DNA of 64,000 nucleotides from JAABVD01 sp965204545 (GCA_965204545.1 CBDBFA010000003.1:1488001-1552000), one strand, 5' to 3'; shown: positions 26,081 to 35,518, numbered from the stretch's first letter. Numbers and translations: made by a program. The notes: generated by a model not told the origin, from the sequence alone.

Positions 26081-27207
26081 AAGGTGTTCTCCGAATCCAT
26101 GGAAAGGGCGCGGCAATCGAGAGTGGCCCATCCAATCTGAATTTGGTCTCCAGGCAGGACGGCGCCGTGACCGACAATGTTGGGGATCTTCACTACGAGA
26201 TTGCGGATGCCGCAGGTTTCGACATGGAGTCTCAGATGGTCCCCCATAAAGACGATGTCATTAACCGTGGCATCGAACTGATTGGAGTACTGGTTCTCCG
26301 AGGTGGCGATTCCCACCCGTTCGGGCCGGATAGCAATCCATACCGGTTCCCCCGGTCGAGTCGCTTCCCCGGCGAATGCCCGAACGTCGCGGTCTTGCCC
26401 GATGGATACGTGGCATATGTCGTTATCCCGCACTTCGCTCACTTCGCCGTAGAGCACGTTGTTGTCTCCGATGAAGGATGAAACGAAGACGCCGCCGGGT
26501 TCTTCGTAGAGCGTTTCCGGGGGGGCGATCTGCTTGATTCGTCCCTCTTGAAAAACGGCCACTCGATTGGACAGGACCATGGCTTCCTGCTGATCGTGGG
26601 TCACGTACACCATGGTCACTCCCAGTTCCCGGTAAATGCGTCGTATTTCGTACTGCATTTCCTCGCGAAGCCGGCGGTCGAGCGCGCCCAGGGGTTCGTC
26701 CATGAGGACAATTTCCGGCTCGAACACGAGAGCACGGGCGATGGCTACCCGCTGTTGCTGACCCCCTGAAAGGTTGGAGGGTTTCCTGTTCTCAAGCCCT
26801 TCAAGGCGCACGAGTCGCAAAGCTCGCCTGACCCGGCTGTTCCTTTCCGAAGGCCCGATACCCCTGACTTCCAGGGGAAAGGCCAGGTTCTTGCCTACGG
26901 TCAAATGCGGAAAGAGGGCATAGTTCTGGAAAACCATTCCGATACCGCGTTTATGGGGAGCGATGTCGTGAATGGGGCGACCGTCGATGGTAATGTTCCC
27001 GGAGGTAATGCCCTCAAAACCCGCCAGCATCATCAGGCATGTGGTCTTCCCCGATCCGGAAGGACCCAAGAGGGTCAGAAACTCACCGCGCCGGATTTCC
27101 AAATTGAGGTCCTTTACCACCTGCGTTCGACCGTCGTAGCTCTTTACAACGCGTTCGAACGCTATGTGGACCTCACTTTTGGGCTCAGATGTGGTACCTT
27201 CCGTCAT
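26077..27207 (-). CDS. ABC transporter ATP-binding protein, polyamine (PotA-like) type
   Basis: The 376-residue ATPase has Walker A GPSGSGKTT, signature LSGGQQQRVAIARAL, Walker B IVLMDEPLGALD and the switch His in YVTHDQQEA. A C-terminal TOBE domain (from about residue 285, VWIAIRPERVGIA) is typical of the MalK/PotA group. It is the first gene of the operon and is divergent from the STAS gene across a 216 bp spacer that should hold both promoters. Confidence 0.92.
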   Translation of the reverse strand: MTEGTTSEPKSEVHIAFERVVKSYDGRTQVVKDLNLEIRRGEFLTLLGPSGSGKTTCLMMLAGFEGITSGNITIDGRPIHDIAPHKRGIGMVFQNYALFPHLTVGKNLAFPLEVRGIGPSERNSRVRRALRLVRLEGLENRKPSNLSGGQQQRVAIARALVFEPEIVLMDEPLGALDRRLREEMQYEIRRIYRELGVTMVYVTHDQQEAMVLSNRVAVFQEGRIKQIAPPETLYEEPGGVFVSSFIGDNNVLYGEVSEVRDNDICHVSIGQDRDVRAFAGEATRPGEPVWIAIRPERVGIATSENQYSNQFDATVNDIVFMGDHLRLHVETCGIRNLVVKIPNIVGHGAVLPGDQIQIGWATLDCRALSMDSENTL

Positions 27208-27423
27208 ATTCCTGCCTTAAATTGATTTGGGGCCAATGCGGTGGCTGGGGTCAAGACTGGATTTTGCGGGAACGGATCAATCGGGCCGCAGTAAAGACTG
27301 TCACAGACATCGATTTATCCCTTGACCTCGCCCCGAAGTCGAATTCATGTTTCCTTCGGTCAAATATACTGTAAGGTTAAGAGGCCTAAACAATTACGAG
27401 TAAACCAGGGAGGCTTGGAAATA

Positions 27424-27750
27424 ATGGACATCGACGTCGAACGAAAAAATGGAACCTTAATTGCCCAGGTAGCAGGCCGGGTCGACAGCGCCAACGCACG
27501 CGAATTCGAGCAGGCCCTCAGTAATGCCATCGGCGACGATGGCAGGGTAATCCTCGATCTGGGGAAGCTTTCCTACATCAGCAGTTCCGGTCTGCGGGTC
27601 CTCCTGCTGGTGGCCAAGGCGCTACGGAATAAAGGAGCGGAATTCGGCTTGTGCTCGCTTTCGGATCCGATCAGGGAAGTCTTTGAAATCAGCGGATTTG
27701 ACAAGATCATTCCGATCTACGGCTCCCTGGCGGACGTGGTCGGCGATTAG
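27424..27750 (+). CDS. STAS-domain anti-sigma factor antagonist (SpoIIAA/RsbV-like)
   Basis: The 108-residue protein is a single STAS domain. LDLGKLSYISSSGLRVLLL carries the serines (S54/S55) where SpoIIAA/RsbV proteins are phosphorylated by their anti-sigma kinase. GGGAGG upstream supports the ATG at 27424 over an upstream frame. It is the first gene of a partner-switching set followed by a PP2C-type phosphatase and an RsbW-like kinase. Dephosphorylated STAS would bind the kinase and release its target. No sigma factor is seen in the window. Confidence 0.92.
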   Translation: MDIDVERKNGTLIAQVAGRVDSANAREFEQALSNAIGDDGRVILDLGKLSYISSSGLRVLLLVAKALRNKGAEFGLCSLSDPIREVFEISGFDKIIPIYGSLADVVGD

Positions 27751-27856
27751 GAGAACTCTTTGCGGTAGTGCCATGGAAATGCGGCATGTTTCCCGGTATG
27801 AACCCTTTTGGATAGGCCCTGGGGCCTTCCACCTGACATTCCTTAAGTAATTGGGC

Positions 27857-29023
27857 ATGACACAATTGACTTACAAGATTCTCGTGGTCGACGACGAACC
27901 CGACCTGGAACACCTGATGCGGCAGCGCATGCGGCGCCAAGTCCGCGCTGGCCGCTATGCCCTCGTCTTTGCCCAAAACGGGGTAGAGGCCCTCGAAAAA
28001 CTGGATGAGGACCCGACCATCGACATGGTGCTTACGGATATCAACATGCCGAGAATGGACGGACTCACCCTCCTGGAACAGATCTCAAAAGTAGATCCCA
28101 ATATTCGTTCCGTGGTCGTCTCGGCCTACGGGGACATGCAGAATATCCGCACCGCGATGAACCGGGGAGCATTCGACTTCGTCACCAAACCGATCGACTT
28201 CAAGGACCTGAGGGTCACCATCGACCGCACCCTGCACCACCTGACCCTGTGGCGTGAAGCTCTGGCTTCCCGCGACAAACTGGTGTCCCTGCAAAACGAG
28301 TTGCACGTAGCCCACCAGATGCAGCAGTCGATTCTGCCGTCCACTTTCCCCGAGACAGTGGGTTGTCAGATATATGGCAGCATGGAGCCGGCGCGCGATG
28401 TCGGTGGCGATTTCTTCGATATCATAAACCTGGAAAAGGGACGCCTGGGCTTGGCCATCGGCGATGTCTCGGACAAAGGGGTTCCGGCCGCCTTGTTCAT
28501 GATGTCCTGCCGAACCTTGTTAAAAGGGGCCGCCATCGGCGATTCCTCCCCGGCCAAGGTGTTGGGCGTAGTAAACCAACTTTTGGAAGAAGACAACCAG
28601 GCAGGGCTCTTCGTCACCATGTTCTTTGCCGTGTTCGACCCGGCTACCGGCGATCTGGTATTTGCCAACGGCGGGCACAATCCCCCTCTCCTGGTCCATG
28701 CGGACGGCCGTTCCGACCTACTGCCTTCCACCGACGGGATCGCATTGGGGGTAGTTCCAAACCTCACTTACCAGGAGAAAAAGGGTTCATTGTCGCCCGG
28801 TGACAGTCTCGTGCTTTACACCGACGGAGTCACTGAAGCAATGAACAGTGACGACGAGGAGTTCGGGTTGGAACGGTTGCGACAGGTACTGGCTGTGGCA
28901 GGCTCGAACAATGCCCGAGCGGCCAATCATGCTATTTTCGCGGCGGTGCACGCATTCGCAGGGGAAAGGCCCCAATTCGACGACATCACCTGCTTGACGC
29001 TTCGGCACAACGAGCGTGCTTAA
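27857..29023 (+). CDS. Response regulator with PP2C-type (RsbU/SpoIIE) phosphatase output
   Basis: The 388-residue protein has a receiver domain at residues 5-125 with acidic D12-D13, phospho-acceptor D61 (LTDINMP) and the conserved Lys in FVTKPID. A short helical linker precedes a PPM/SpoIIE phosphatase domain from about 170, with metal-binding acidic motifs ARDVGGDFFD and IGDVSDKGVPAALFM, and DDITCL near the end. It should dephosphorylate the STAS protein when phosphorylated by a histidine kinase, plausibly the one at 30602-32758. The ATG at 27857 is chosen; a TTG two codons upstream is the alternative. Confidence 0.93.
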   Translation: MTQLTYKILVVDDEPDLEHLMRQRMRRQVRAGRYALVFAQNGVEALEKLDEDPTIDMVLTDINMPRMDGLTLLEQISKVDPNIRSVVVSAYGDMQNIRTAMNRGAFDFVTKPIDFKDLRVTIDRTLHHLTLWREALASRDKLVSLQNELHVAHQMQQSILPSTFPETVGCQIYGSMEPARDVGGDFFDIINLEKGRLGLAIGDVSDKGVPAALFMMSCRTLLKGAAIGDSSPAKVLGVVNQLLEEDNQAGLFVTMFFAVFDPATGDLVFANGGHNPPLLVHADGRSDLLPSTDGIALGVVPNLTYQEKKGSLSPGDSLVLYTDGVTEAMNSDDEEFGLERLRQVLAVAGSNNARAANHAIFAAVHAFAGERPQFDDITCLTLRHNERA

Positions 29024-29445
29024 TGAACATGAACCGGTCACTGCGGTTTGCCACGGACCTCCAGGAGCTTGAGCGGATTCAGGCCGCAATCAAGGAGATG
29101 GGAGAAGAGGCGGATTGGCCGCCCGACTTCGGCTACCAGGTCAACCTGGTCCTGGAGGAATTGGTCGTCAACGTCATCAACTACGGCCACCGGGGAGACC
29201 CGAATCACGAGATCGAAATTACCCTGGATTGGGAAGGCGACAAGCTGACCATGGAAATGGTGGACGACGCCCCGGCTTTCAATCCCCTGGAAGACAACCC
29301 CGAACCCGACCTGACCTCGAAGCTGGAAGACCGCCCGGTGGGAGGCCTTGGAATTTTTCTGGTTCACCATCTTATGGATGAAATCCAGTATCGGCGCGAG
29401 GGGGGCCGGAATCACCTCACCCTCGTCAAGAGGAGGGATAAGTGA
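29023..29445 (+). CDS. RsbW-like serine kinase / anti-sigma regulatory protein
   Basis: The 140-residue protein is a GHKL-fold ATPase of the HATPase_c_2 group. The N-box helix is NLVLEELVVNVINYG, the G1 box is DDAPAFNP and the G2 region is GGLGIFLVHHLMD. It probably phosphorylates the STAS protein and sequesters a sigma factor or another partner. Its ATG overlaps the stop of the phosphatase gene by one base (TAATG), and its stop overlaps the next start, showing translational coupling throughout. Confidence 0.92.
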   Translation: MNMNRSLRFATDLQELERIQAAIKEMGEEADWPPDFGYQVNLVLEELVVNVINYGHRGDPNHEIEITLDWEGDKLTMEMVDDAPAFNPLEDNPEPDLTSKLEDRPVGGLGIFLVHHLMDEIQYRREGGRNHLTLVKRRDK

Positions 29446-30605
29446 GGGCCGTGGTCGCTTTGCTCGCCGGGCTCGGCGCCTTTGCGGGTGTTGGCCTCAA
29501 GGCGACCGAACTTTCCGACGACCGCATCCTTTTTGGCCAATCGGCCGCCTTCAGCGGCCCCGCCCAGGAACTGGGGAAGAATATGAGGCTCGGCATCCAA
29601 GCCGCCTTTGCCGAAGCCAACAGGCGAGGCGGTATACATGGCCGGAAACTGGAACTGCTATCTTTGGACGACGCCTATGAGCCCGAGGCCGCTATTGTCA
29701 ACACCCGCCAACTGATCGAAAATAGTGGGGTATTCGCCCTGATCGGGGCTGTAGGCACCCCTACTTCGCGATCGGCCGCGCCAGTGGCGGCGGCCAACGG
29801 AGTTCCCTACATCGCCCCGTTTACGGGCGCGGCCTTTCTGCGCGATCCGACATGGCGCAACGTGATCAACCTGCGGGCCTCCTACGACCAGGAAACAGAG
29901 GCCATGGTGGCCCGCTTGACGGCGGATCTGGGAATCGAGCGCATCGCCGTCCTCTACCAGGACGACTCCTTCGGCCGCGCCGGTTATCGGGGAGCCCTGC
30001 ATGCCCTCGAGCGGCGCGGAATGGCGCCGGCGGCGATCGGGGTCTACCCGCGCAATACCACGGCGATAAAGACCGCCTTGCTGGATCTTTGGACGGCGGA
30101 CCCCGGCGCAGTGATACTGGTCGGAGCCTATCAACCGGTGGCGACCCTGATCGCCTGGGCCCGGCACATGGGTTGGGACCCCGTCTTCATTACCATCTCC
30201 TTTGTGGGAAGTAACGCCTTGGCCAGGGAACTCGGCCCCGCCGGTACCGGGGTCTTCGTCACTCAAGTAGTGCCCTTCCCTACCGATGATTCGTTCCCCG
30301 TCGTCGGCGATTACCGTCGCGCCTTGGCCGCTTTCGATGCGGAGTCCACCCCGGGGTTTGTCTCCCTGGAAGGCTATCTGGCGGGCCGGTTGGCTATTTC
30401 CGCCCTCGAACGCTGCGGGCCGGAGGTCGATCGGACTCGTTTTCTCGAGAGCTTGCGCCGCGCCGGTCTCATCGATCTCGGCGGATTCGAACTCCGTTAC
30501 GGCGAGGATGACCAACAGGGTTCGGACGCGGTTTTTCTAACCGCAATCGGGAGCGACGGCGCCTATCACCCCATCCATTCGCTGCGCGAGGCGATGCGGC
30601 CATGA
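29442..30605 (+). CDS. Periplasmic ligand-binding protein (Peripla_BP_6 type)
   Basis: The 387-residue protein begins with a GTG that has AGGAGGG just upstream and overlaps the RsbW-like stop (GTGA). A signal peptide (VVALLAGLGAFAGVGLKA) precedes a bilobal class I binding fold of the amide/urea/branched-chain amino acid type. Matches to the protein at 19224-20594 include SAAFSGP, GTPT, PFTGA, NLRASY and RIAVLYQDDSFGRAG. No permease or ATPase adjoins; instead the next gene, overlapping by four bases, is a HAMP histidine kinase. I infer that it is the periplasmic ligand sensor for that kinase. Confidence 0.88.
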   Translation: MRAVVALLAGLGAFAGVGLKATELSDDRILFGQSAAFSGPAQELGKNMRLGIQAAFAEANRRGGIHGRKLELLSLDDAYEPEAAIVNTRQLIENSGVFALIGAVGTPTSRSAAPVAAANGVPYIAPFTGAAFLRDPTWRNVINLRASYDQETEAMVARLTADLGIERIAVLYQDDSFGRAGYRGALHALERRGMAPAAIGVYPRNTTAIKTALLDLWTADPGAVILVGAYQPVATLIAWARHMGWDPVFITISFVGSNALARELGPAGTGVFVTQVVPFPTDDSFPVVGDYRRALAAFDAESTPGFVSLEGYLAGRLAISALERCGPEVDRTRFLESLRRAGLIDLGGFELRYGEDDQQGSDAVFLTAIGSDGAYHPIHSLREAMRP

Positions 30606-32758
30606 CCGGCGTTCTCAAACGCCTTCTGGAAAGTCGCTACCGTATTTCCGCGCAGCTCTACATGGGCATTGGCGGGGCAGTCATCCTCACCATGGGAGCA
30701 AGTCTGGTTGGCTGGTACTCCTTCAATCGGGTGGGCGAGGCTCAAAGCCACGTCAACGAGGAAAGCGTTCCGGAGATGGCGGCCGCTTTTGGGGTCGCCC
30801 AGCGTAGCGGCGCCTTGACTGCGGCAGCCCCACGACTGGCGGCCGCGGCCACTCCGGAGGATTTTGCCAGGGTGGCGGCGGAAATTGCCTCCGAGCAGGA
30901 TGCCTTCGAAGCACAGTTGACGGCCCTGACCGCCTTCGAAGCGCAATTGACGGCCTTGACCCGGCAAGAAGGGGAAGAGGAGCTTTTCGCCCGCATTCGC
31001 GCCAATGGCACCGCGCTGATTGCCAACATCGCGGCCATCGATCTATCGGTAGCCGAACGATTTGCCCTTAGCGCTCAAAGCGCCGCCCTGCGAAAGGAAT
31101 TGGACGCGGTGCGGGCCGAAGTGGACAGCCTCCTGATTCCGGCCATTGACGACCAATTGTTCTACGCCATGACCGGCTACCGAACGCTGGACGAAGCAGC
31201 CAGCCCGCGGCAGGAGCATTTCTCCGCGGCGGAATTCGACCGCTACCGCCACCTGGCCGATTTGCACGGAGACGCCACTATCGCCAATCAACTCCTGGCC
31301 AGCGCATTCAACCTTGCGGACGCCGCCTTGATCGAGCCTCTCCGGGAGCGCTTTGAAGCGGCGGCGGGTAGAGTCGAACGGAGGCAGTCGGTAATTGGAA
31401 CGTCCAACACCCGAATAGTCCAGGCTTTCGGGCGGCTTTTCCAGATGGGTCTGGGGGAGGAGAGCGGATTCAATCTGCGCAGCCGCGAACTCGCATTGGC
31501 CACGCGCCAACAGGACTTGCTAGCGCTCAATCGCAGTCTCGCAATTGACCTGCTGGCCGATGTGGAGGGCTTGGTGGGAGCGGCCCGCATGAGAGCGGAA
31601 GACGCCACCCGCGCTTCCTCCGAGGCCATCCTCACCGGACAACGTCTACTGCTGGCCCTTAATGTGGTCAGTATAGTGGGAGCCCTTCTGATAGCCTATC
31701 TCTTCGTCGGCCGGGTACTCTTACGCCGTCTGGAACGGCTTTCCAATCGAATGCGCCGCATGGCCTCCGGGGACCTGGAGACCGAGGTCGATATCAGCGG
31801 CCGCGACGAAGTCGCCGACATGGCCGCGGCCCTGGAAGTCTTCCGCCGCCACGCCCTCGAAGTACAACGCCTGAACCTGGTGGAAAAGCTGGCCGAAGAG
31901 TTGCAGGGCAAAAACGAACAACTCGAAAACGTCTTGGCCGACTTGCGTCGAGCCCAGGATCAGATCGTCATGCGAGAGAAACTGGCGGCCCTTGGGGAAC
32001 TCACCGCCGGGGTGGCCCACGAGATCAAGAATCCCCTCAATTTTGTGAAGAATTTCTCGGAGGTTTCAACCGAGTTGCTGGAGGAATTACAGGAAATCCT
32101 CCAGGAGGAAGTGAAGATGGGTGAGGAGCAAGGGGAACTGATTGACGAGATTTGCGAGGACCTCACCGGAAATCTTAAACGCATCTGCGAACACGGTGAG
32201 CGGGCCAATGCAATCGTGCACGCCATGTTGTCCATGGGGCGGGGCGGGGGTGAGCGGCAACCCGCCGATATCAACCGCTTGCTCGACGAACACGCCAGGC
32301 TCGCCTATCACAGTGCCCGGGCCAGCGACCCGGATTTCAACCTGACCATCCAAAAAGATTTTGATTCGGAAGCGGGCCTGATCGAAGTCGTGCCCCAGGA
32401 TATGGGCCGCGTCTTTCTCAATTTGGTGAGCAACGCCTGCTACGCCACGGACGAGAAACGCCGCGGCGACAGCGGCAGCGGGGAGCGCTACGACCCCATC
32501 CTTTCAATGACCACTCGGCGCTTGGACGACCGGATAGAGATAACCGTACGGGACAATGGCTGCGGGATTCCGCCCCATGTCGTCGATAAGATTTTCAATC
32601 CCTTCTTCACCACCAAGCCTACGGACGAGGGCACCGGTCTCGGTCTGGCCTTGTCCAACGACATCGTGCGCGAGCAAGGCGGCGTCATCCGGGTCGAATC
32701 CGAACCCGGCCAATTCACCGAGATGATTATCGAATTGCCCCTGACCCCTCCTTCCTAG
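30602..32758 (+). CDS. HAMP sensor histidine kinase
   Basis: The 718-residue kinase has a first membrane helix at about 22-42, a long helical periplasmic region to about 345 and a second helix near 350-375. HAMP follows (RLERLSNRMRRMASGDLETE), then a coiled coil and a HisKA-type helix with the phospho-acceptor H473 in GVAHEIKNPLNF. The ATP-binding domain has the N-box NLVSNACYA near 606 and G-boxes DNGCGIPP and GTGLGLALS. The helical sensor part contains a ten-residue tandem repeat (AFEAQLTALT twice, residues about 101-120). The ATG overlaps the binding-protein stop (ATGA). Likely partners are the binding protein and the receiver-phosphatase upstream. Confidence 0.93.
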   Translation: MTGVLKRLLESRYRISAQLYMGIGGAVILTMGASLVGWYSFNRVGEAQSHVNEESVPEMAAAFGVAQRSGALTAAAPRLAAAATPEDFARVAAEIASEQDAFEAQLTALTAFEAQLTALTRQEGEEELFARIRANGTALIANIAAIDLSVAERFALSAQSAALRKELDAVRAEVDSLLIPAIDDQLFYAMTGYRTLDEAASPRQEHFSAAEFDRYRHLADLHGDATIANQLLASAFNLADAALIEPLRERFEAAAGRVERRQSVIGTSNTRIVQAFGRLFQMGLGEESGFNLRSRELALATRQQDLLALNRSLAIDLLADVEGLVGAARMRAEDATRASSEAILTGQRLLLALNVVSIVGALLIAYLFVGRVLLRRLERLSNRMRRMASGDLETEVDISGRDEVADMAAALEVFRRHALEVQRLNLVEKLAEELQGKNEQLENVLADLRRAQDQIVMREKLAALGELTAGVAHEIKNPLNFVKNFSEVSTELLEELQEILQEEVKMGEEQGELIDEICEDLTGNLKRICEHGERANAIVHAMLSMGRGGGERQPADINRLLDEHARLAYHSARASDPDFNLTIQKDFDSEAGLIEVVPQDMGRVFLNLVSNACYATDEKRRGDSGSGERYDPILSMTTRRLDDRIEITVRDNGCGIPPHVVDKIFNPFFTTKPTDEGTGLGLALSNDIVREQGGVIRVESEPGQFTEMIIELPLTPPS
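30902..30961 (+). repeat. 30 bp tandem duplication inside the histidine kinase gene
   Basis: Positions 30902-30931 and 30932-30961 are near-identical 30 bp units starting GCCTTCGAAGC, with about three differences, all silent. They encode AFEAQLTALT twice in the periplasmic helical region. The silent differences show that the duplication is not brand new and that the protein sequence has been kept. Confidence 0.85.
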
Positions 32759-32794
32759 ACAATAGCTTACATTTTCGTTAAACCTCTCGAACCA

Positions 32795-34192
32795 ATGGAA
32801 TTAAAATCCCGAACCTTCATGAATGCTTTTCTGCAAAAGGGTAGCGCCATGGCTGTGGCAGTAAAGACCCTCGCCATTCTCGGCGTCCTGGCCTTTGGGA
32901 CAGCGACCGTACACGCCGCTGTGGACGAGGAAGTCCTGTTCATCTTCAACACCTTCTCATTTCTGGTTTGGGGCGCGCTGGTTATGTGGATGTGCGCCGG
33001 TTTCACCATGCTGGAGGCCGGTTCGGTCCGCACCAAGAACGCCTCGATGATTTGCCTCAAAAATCTCGGCCTGTACTCGATTGCCGGGCTCGCCTACTAC
33101 TTCCTCGGGTACAACCTCATGTACGTCGATGTGGGGAAAGTGATCGGCTCGTTCACCTTTCTCTACGGGCCGTCACCCGATGACATCGCCCTGGTAGCGG
33201 GCGATGCGGAGGCCAAAATGGCCGTGATCGCGAACGGTTATTCCACCATGTCGGACTGGTTTTTCCAGATGGTTTTTGTGGCCACCACCGCCTCCATCGT
33301 CTCCGGCACCTTGGCCGAACGGGTCAAGATGTGGTCGTTTTTCATCTTCATCCTGGCACTGACCGCCGTCATCTACCCCGTCGTGGGAGCGTGGACCTGG
33401 GGCGGCGGCTGGCTCAACCAGATGGGATTCATGGATTTTGCCGGATCGACCATCGTGCATAGCACCGGCGGCTGGGCCGCGCTGGCGGGCGTTTTGGTCG
33501 TCGGCCCGCGATTGGGCAAATTCCGCCGCGACGGCACGGTCAAATCCACACCCCCCTCCAACATCCTGGCGGTGACCCTGGGAGTCTTCATTTTGTGGTT
33601 CGGTTGGTTCGGTTTCAACGGAGGATCGCAGTTGGCTCTTGGCAGCGCGGCCGATGTCGTGGGGATGAGCCACGTGCTGGTCAATACCAATTTGGCCGCA
33701 GCGGCGGGGGTCATGGCCGCTCTGGCCTGCTCCCGGCCCATCTTCGGGCACACCGATCTGGTGACCGGGCTGAATGGCGCCATTGCCGGTTTGGTCTCCA
33801 TCACCGCCGGTCCCGATATCGTCGAGCACTACTGGGCCGTGATAATTGGCGGCATTGGAGGTGCCCTGTGCACGGTGGGGATGAAGCTTCTGATCAAGAT
33901 GAAGCTGGACGACGTAGTCGGGGCGATTCCGGCCCACCTGATTGCCGGCATTTGGGGGACCCTGGTGGTCTGCATAGCCGGCGGCGGGAATCTGGGCGTT
34001 CAGTTGCTCGGCGTGGTGGCTATAGGCGCATTCGTATTCGTCTCCTCCTGGTTGCTTTGGAAAATACTGGCTTTGACCCTCAAGGTGCGCGTGTCGCGCA
34101 AGGTGGAACAACTGGGGCAAGATATCGGGGAGTTGGGCATCGACGCCTACCCCGAATTTGTGCTCATGCCGGAAGAAGACGACGAAATCTGA
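32795..34192 (+). CDS. amt: Ammonium transporter
   Basis: The 465-residue Amt/Rh protein has an N-terminal signal-like segment (LAILGVLAFGTATVHA) and eleven helices. Family features are FTMLEAGSVRTKNASMICLK, the pore histidine in IVHSTGGWAALAG and the second one in IPAHLIAGIWG. It conducts ammonium or ammonia into the cell. Genes for Amt are often next to glnK, but no PII gene is here; instead it follows the binding-protein/kinase set by 36 bp, suggesting that the set regulates or senses nitrogen status. Three in-frame Met codons in the first 19 residues leave the start uncertain. Confidence 0.93.
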   Translation: MELKSRTFMNAFLQKGSAMAVAVKTLAILGVLAFGTATVHAAVDEEVLFIFNTFSFLVWGALVMWMCAGFTMLEAGSVRTKNASMICLKNLGLYSIAGLAYYFLGYNLMYVDVGKVIGSFTFLYGPSPDDIALVAGDAEAKMAVIANGYSTMSDWFFQMVFVATTASIVSGTLAERVKMWSFFIFILALTAVIYPVVGAWTWGGGWLNQMGFMDFAGSTIVHSTGGWAALAGVLVVGPRLGKFRRDGTVKSTPPSNILAVTLGVFILWFGWFGFNGGSQLALGSAADVVGMSHVLVNTNLAAAAGVMAALACSRPIFGHTDLVTGLNGAIAGLVSITAGPDIVEHYWAVIIGGIGGALCTVGMKLLIKMKLDDVVGAIPAHLIAGIWGTLVVCIAGGGNLGVQLLGVVAIGAFVFVSSWLLWKILALTLKVRVSRKVEQLGQDIGELGIDAYPEFVLMPEEDDEI

Positions 34193-34285
34193 GGGGCACA
34201 CCCCTGCTGGGAGTGAGCTACAGGGCCGAAAAACCTGTTGCTTCGGCCGGGTGATCTCAAAAAGATTGCCGTTCTATTCCTACCG

Positions 34286-35518
34286 ATGGGTTGCCCGGCG
34301 ATAAAAGTCTGTGACGTGGTTCAATTTTACAGCCCGATGAGCGGGGGCGTGAAGCGCTACGTCGAAGAAAAAATCAAATACCTGCTCACCCACACAACCC
34401 ACAGCCATTGCCTGATCATTCCTTCCCACCGCGATGCCGTCACCCGGGAAGACCGAGCCGTTGTCTACGAAATCCGGAGCCCCAAACTGATCGGTTCGGC
34501 CAGTTACCGGATATTGATGAACCGCAAAAAGATCCTGGCTGCTATCAAGGGCGAACAACCGGCAATCATCGAAGTGGGAGATCCCTACCGGGCCGCCTGG
34601 ATCGGCCTGTCGGCGGCCGAACAGAACAATATCCCCATCGTCGCTTTTTACCACTCGGATTATCCACGGGCCTTGGACAGGACGTTGCGCAAATACTGCG
34701 GGAGATTCATCGAGTCGCTGGTTTCGCCCCTCATCCGAAGGTATCTGGTCTGTTTGTACAACCGCATGTCCGCCACCGTAGTGTCGAGCAGGCGCTGCCG
34801 CGAAACGCTCGAGGCAATGGGCATTCGCAATATCCGGACCATTGCTCTGGGCACGAACCTGGAAGTGTTTTATCCTCGCGACAGCCGACAGCGCATCCTC
34901 GAGGAACTGGATCTCTCCCCCGACACGCGGCTCCTTCTCTTCGTCGGCCGCCTGGCCCGGGAGAAAAATATCCGCAGTTTGTTCGAGATGATGGACCTGC
35001 TGAAAGACCAGCCGCGCCAATACCACCTGTTATTGGTGGGGGACGGGGAATGGCGCGACGAGGTCCGGAACAAGGTAAAGGAGGAGAATAACCTGACATG
35101 GCTGCATTTCTACTATTCCTCCGAACGGCTGGCCGACCTCTACTCGGCGGCCGATTTATTGGTACACGCCGGGGATTGTGAAACCTTTGGTCTGGTATCC
35201 CTGGAAGCCCTGGCTTGCGGCACCCGCGTTCTGGCGGTCGAAGGGGGCGGGCTGGAAGAGGGATTGCAGTATGAAGATCCCCTGATCATGGCGCGCGATA
35301 GTTCCGGTCATGCCCTTGCTGACGCGGTGAAACAAATAGGGGAAGTCGGGGAAACAGAAGCGGAAATAACTGCGCGGCGGCGCAACATGGAGCGGCACTT
35401 TTCGTGGAATTCCACTTTCTCAAGACTCGACCGACTCTATTTGAACCTCAGCGGCAAGGACGCGACAGTGGACCCCCAAGAGCATGAGCTTGCAAATCCG
35501 GCCTTATTCACCAACTGA
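34286..35518 (+). CDS. Family 4 glycosyltransferase
   Basis: The 410-residue protein is a GT-B fold retaining glycosyltransferase. The N-terminal domain opens with CDVVQFYSPMSGGVKRYVEE. The C-terminal domain has LLFVGRLAREKNI and the donor-binding GDCETFGLVSLEALACG with the EX7E pattern. It resembles glycosyltransferases that act on lipids or on surface glycans. The ATG at 34286 is chosen as the start of the conserved region. The 3' end overlaps the acetyltransferase gene by 35 bp, so the two are co-expressed. Confidence 0.85.
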   Translation: MGCPAIKVCDVVQFYSPMSGGVKRYVEEKIKYLLTHTTHSHCLIIPSHRDAVTREDRAVVYEIRSPKLIGSASYRILMNRKKILAAIKGEQPAIIEVGDPYRAAWIGLSAAEQNNIPIVAFYHSDYPRALDRTLRKYCGRFIESLVSPLIRRYLVCLYNRMSATVVSSRRCRETLEAMGIRNIRTIALGTNLEVFYPRDSRQRILEELDLSPDTRLLLFVGRLAREKNIRSLFEMMDLLKDQPRQYHLLLVGDGEWRDEVRNKVKEENNLTWLHFYYSSERLADLYSAADLLVHAGDCETFGLVSLEALACGTRVLAVEGGGLEEGLQYEDPLIMARDSSGHALADAVKQIGEVGETEAEITARRRNMERHFSWNSTFSRLDRLYLNLSGKDATVDPQEHELANPALFTN

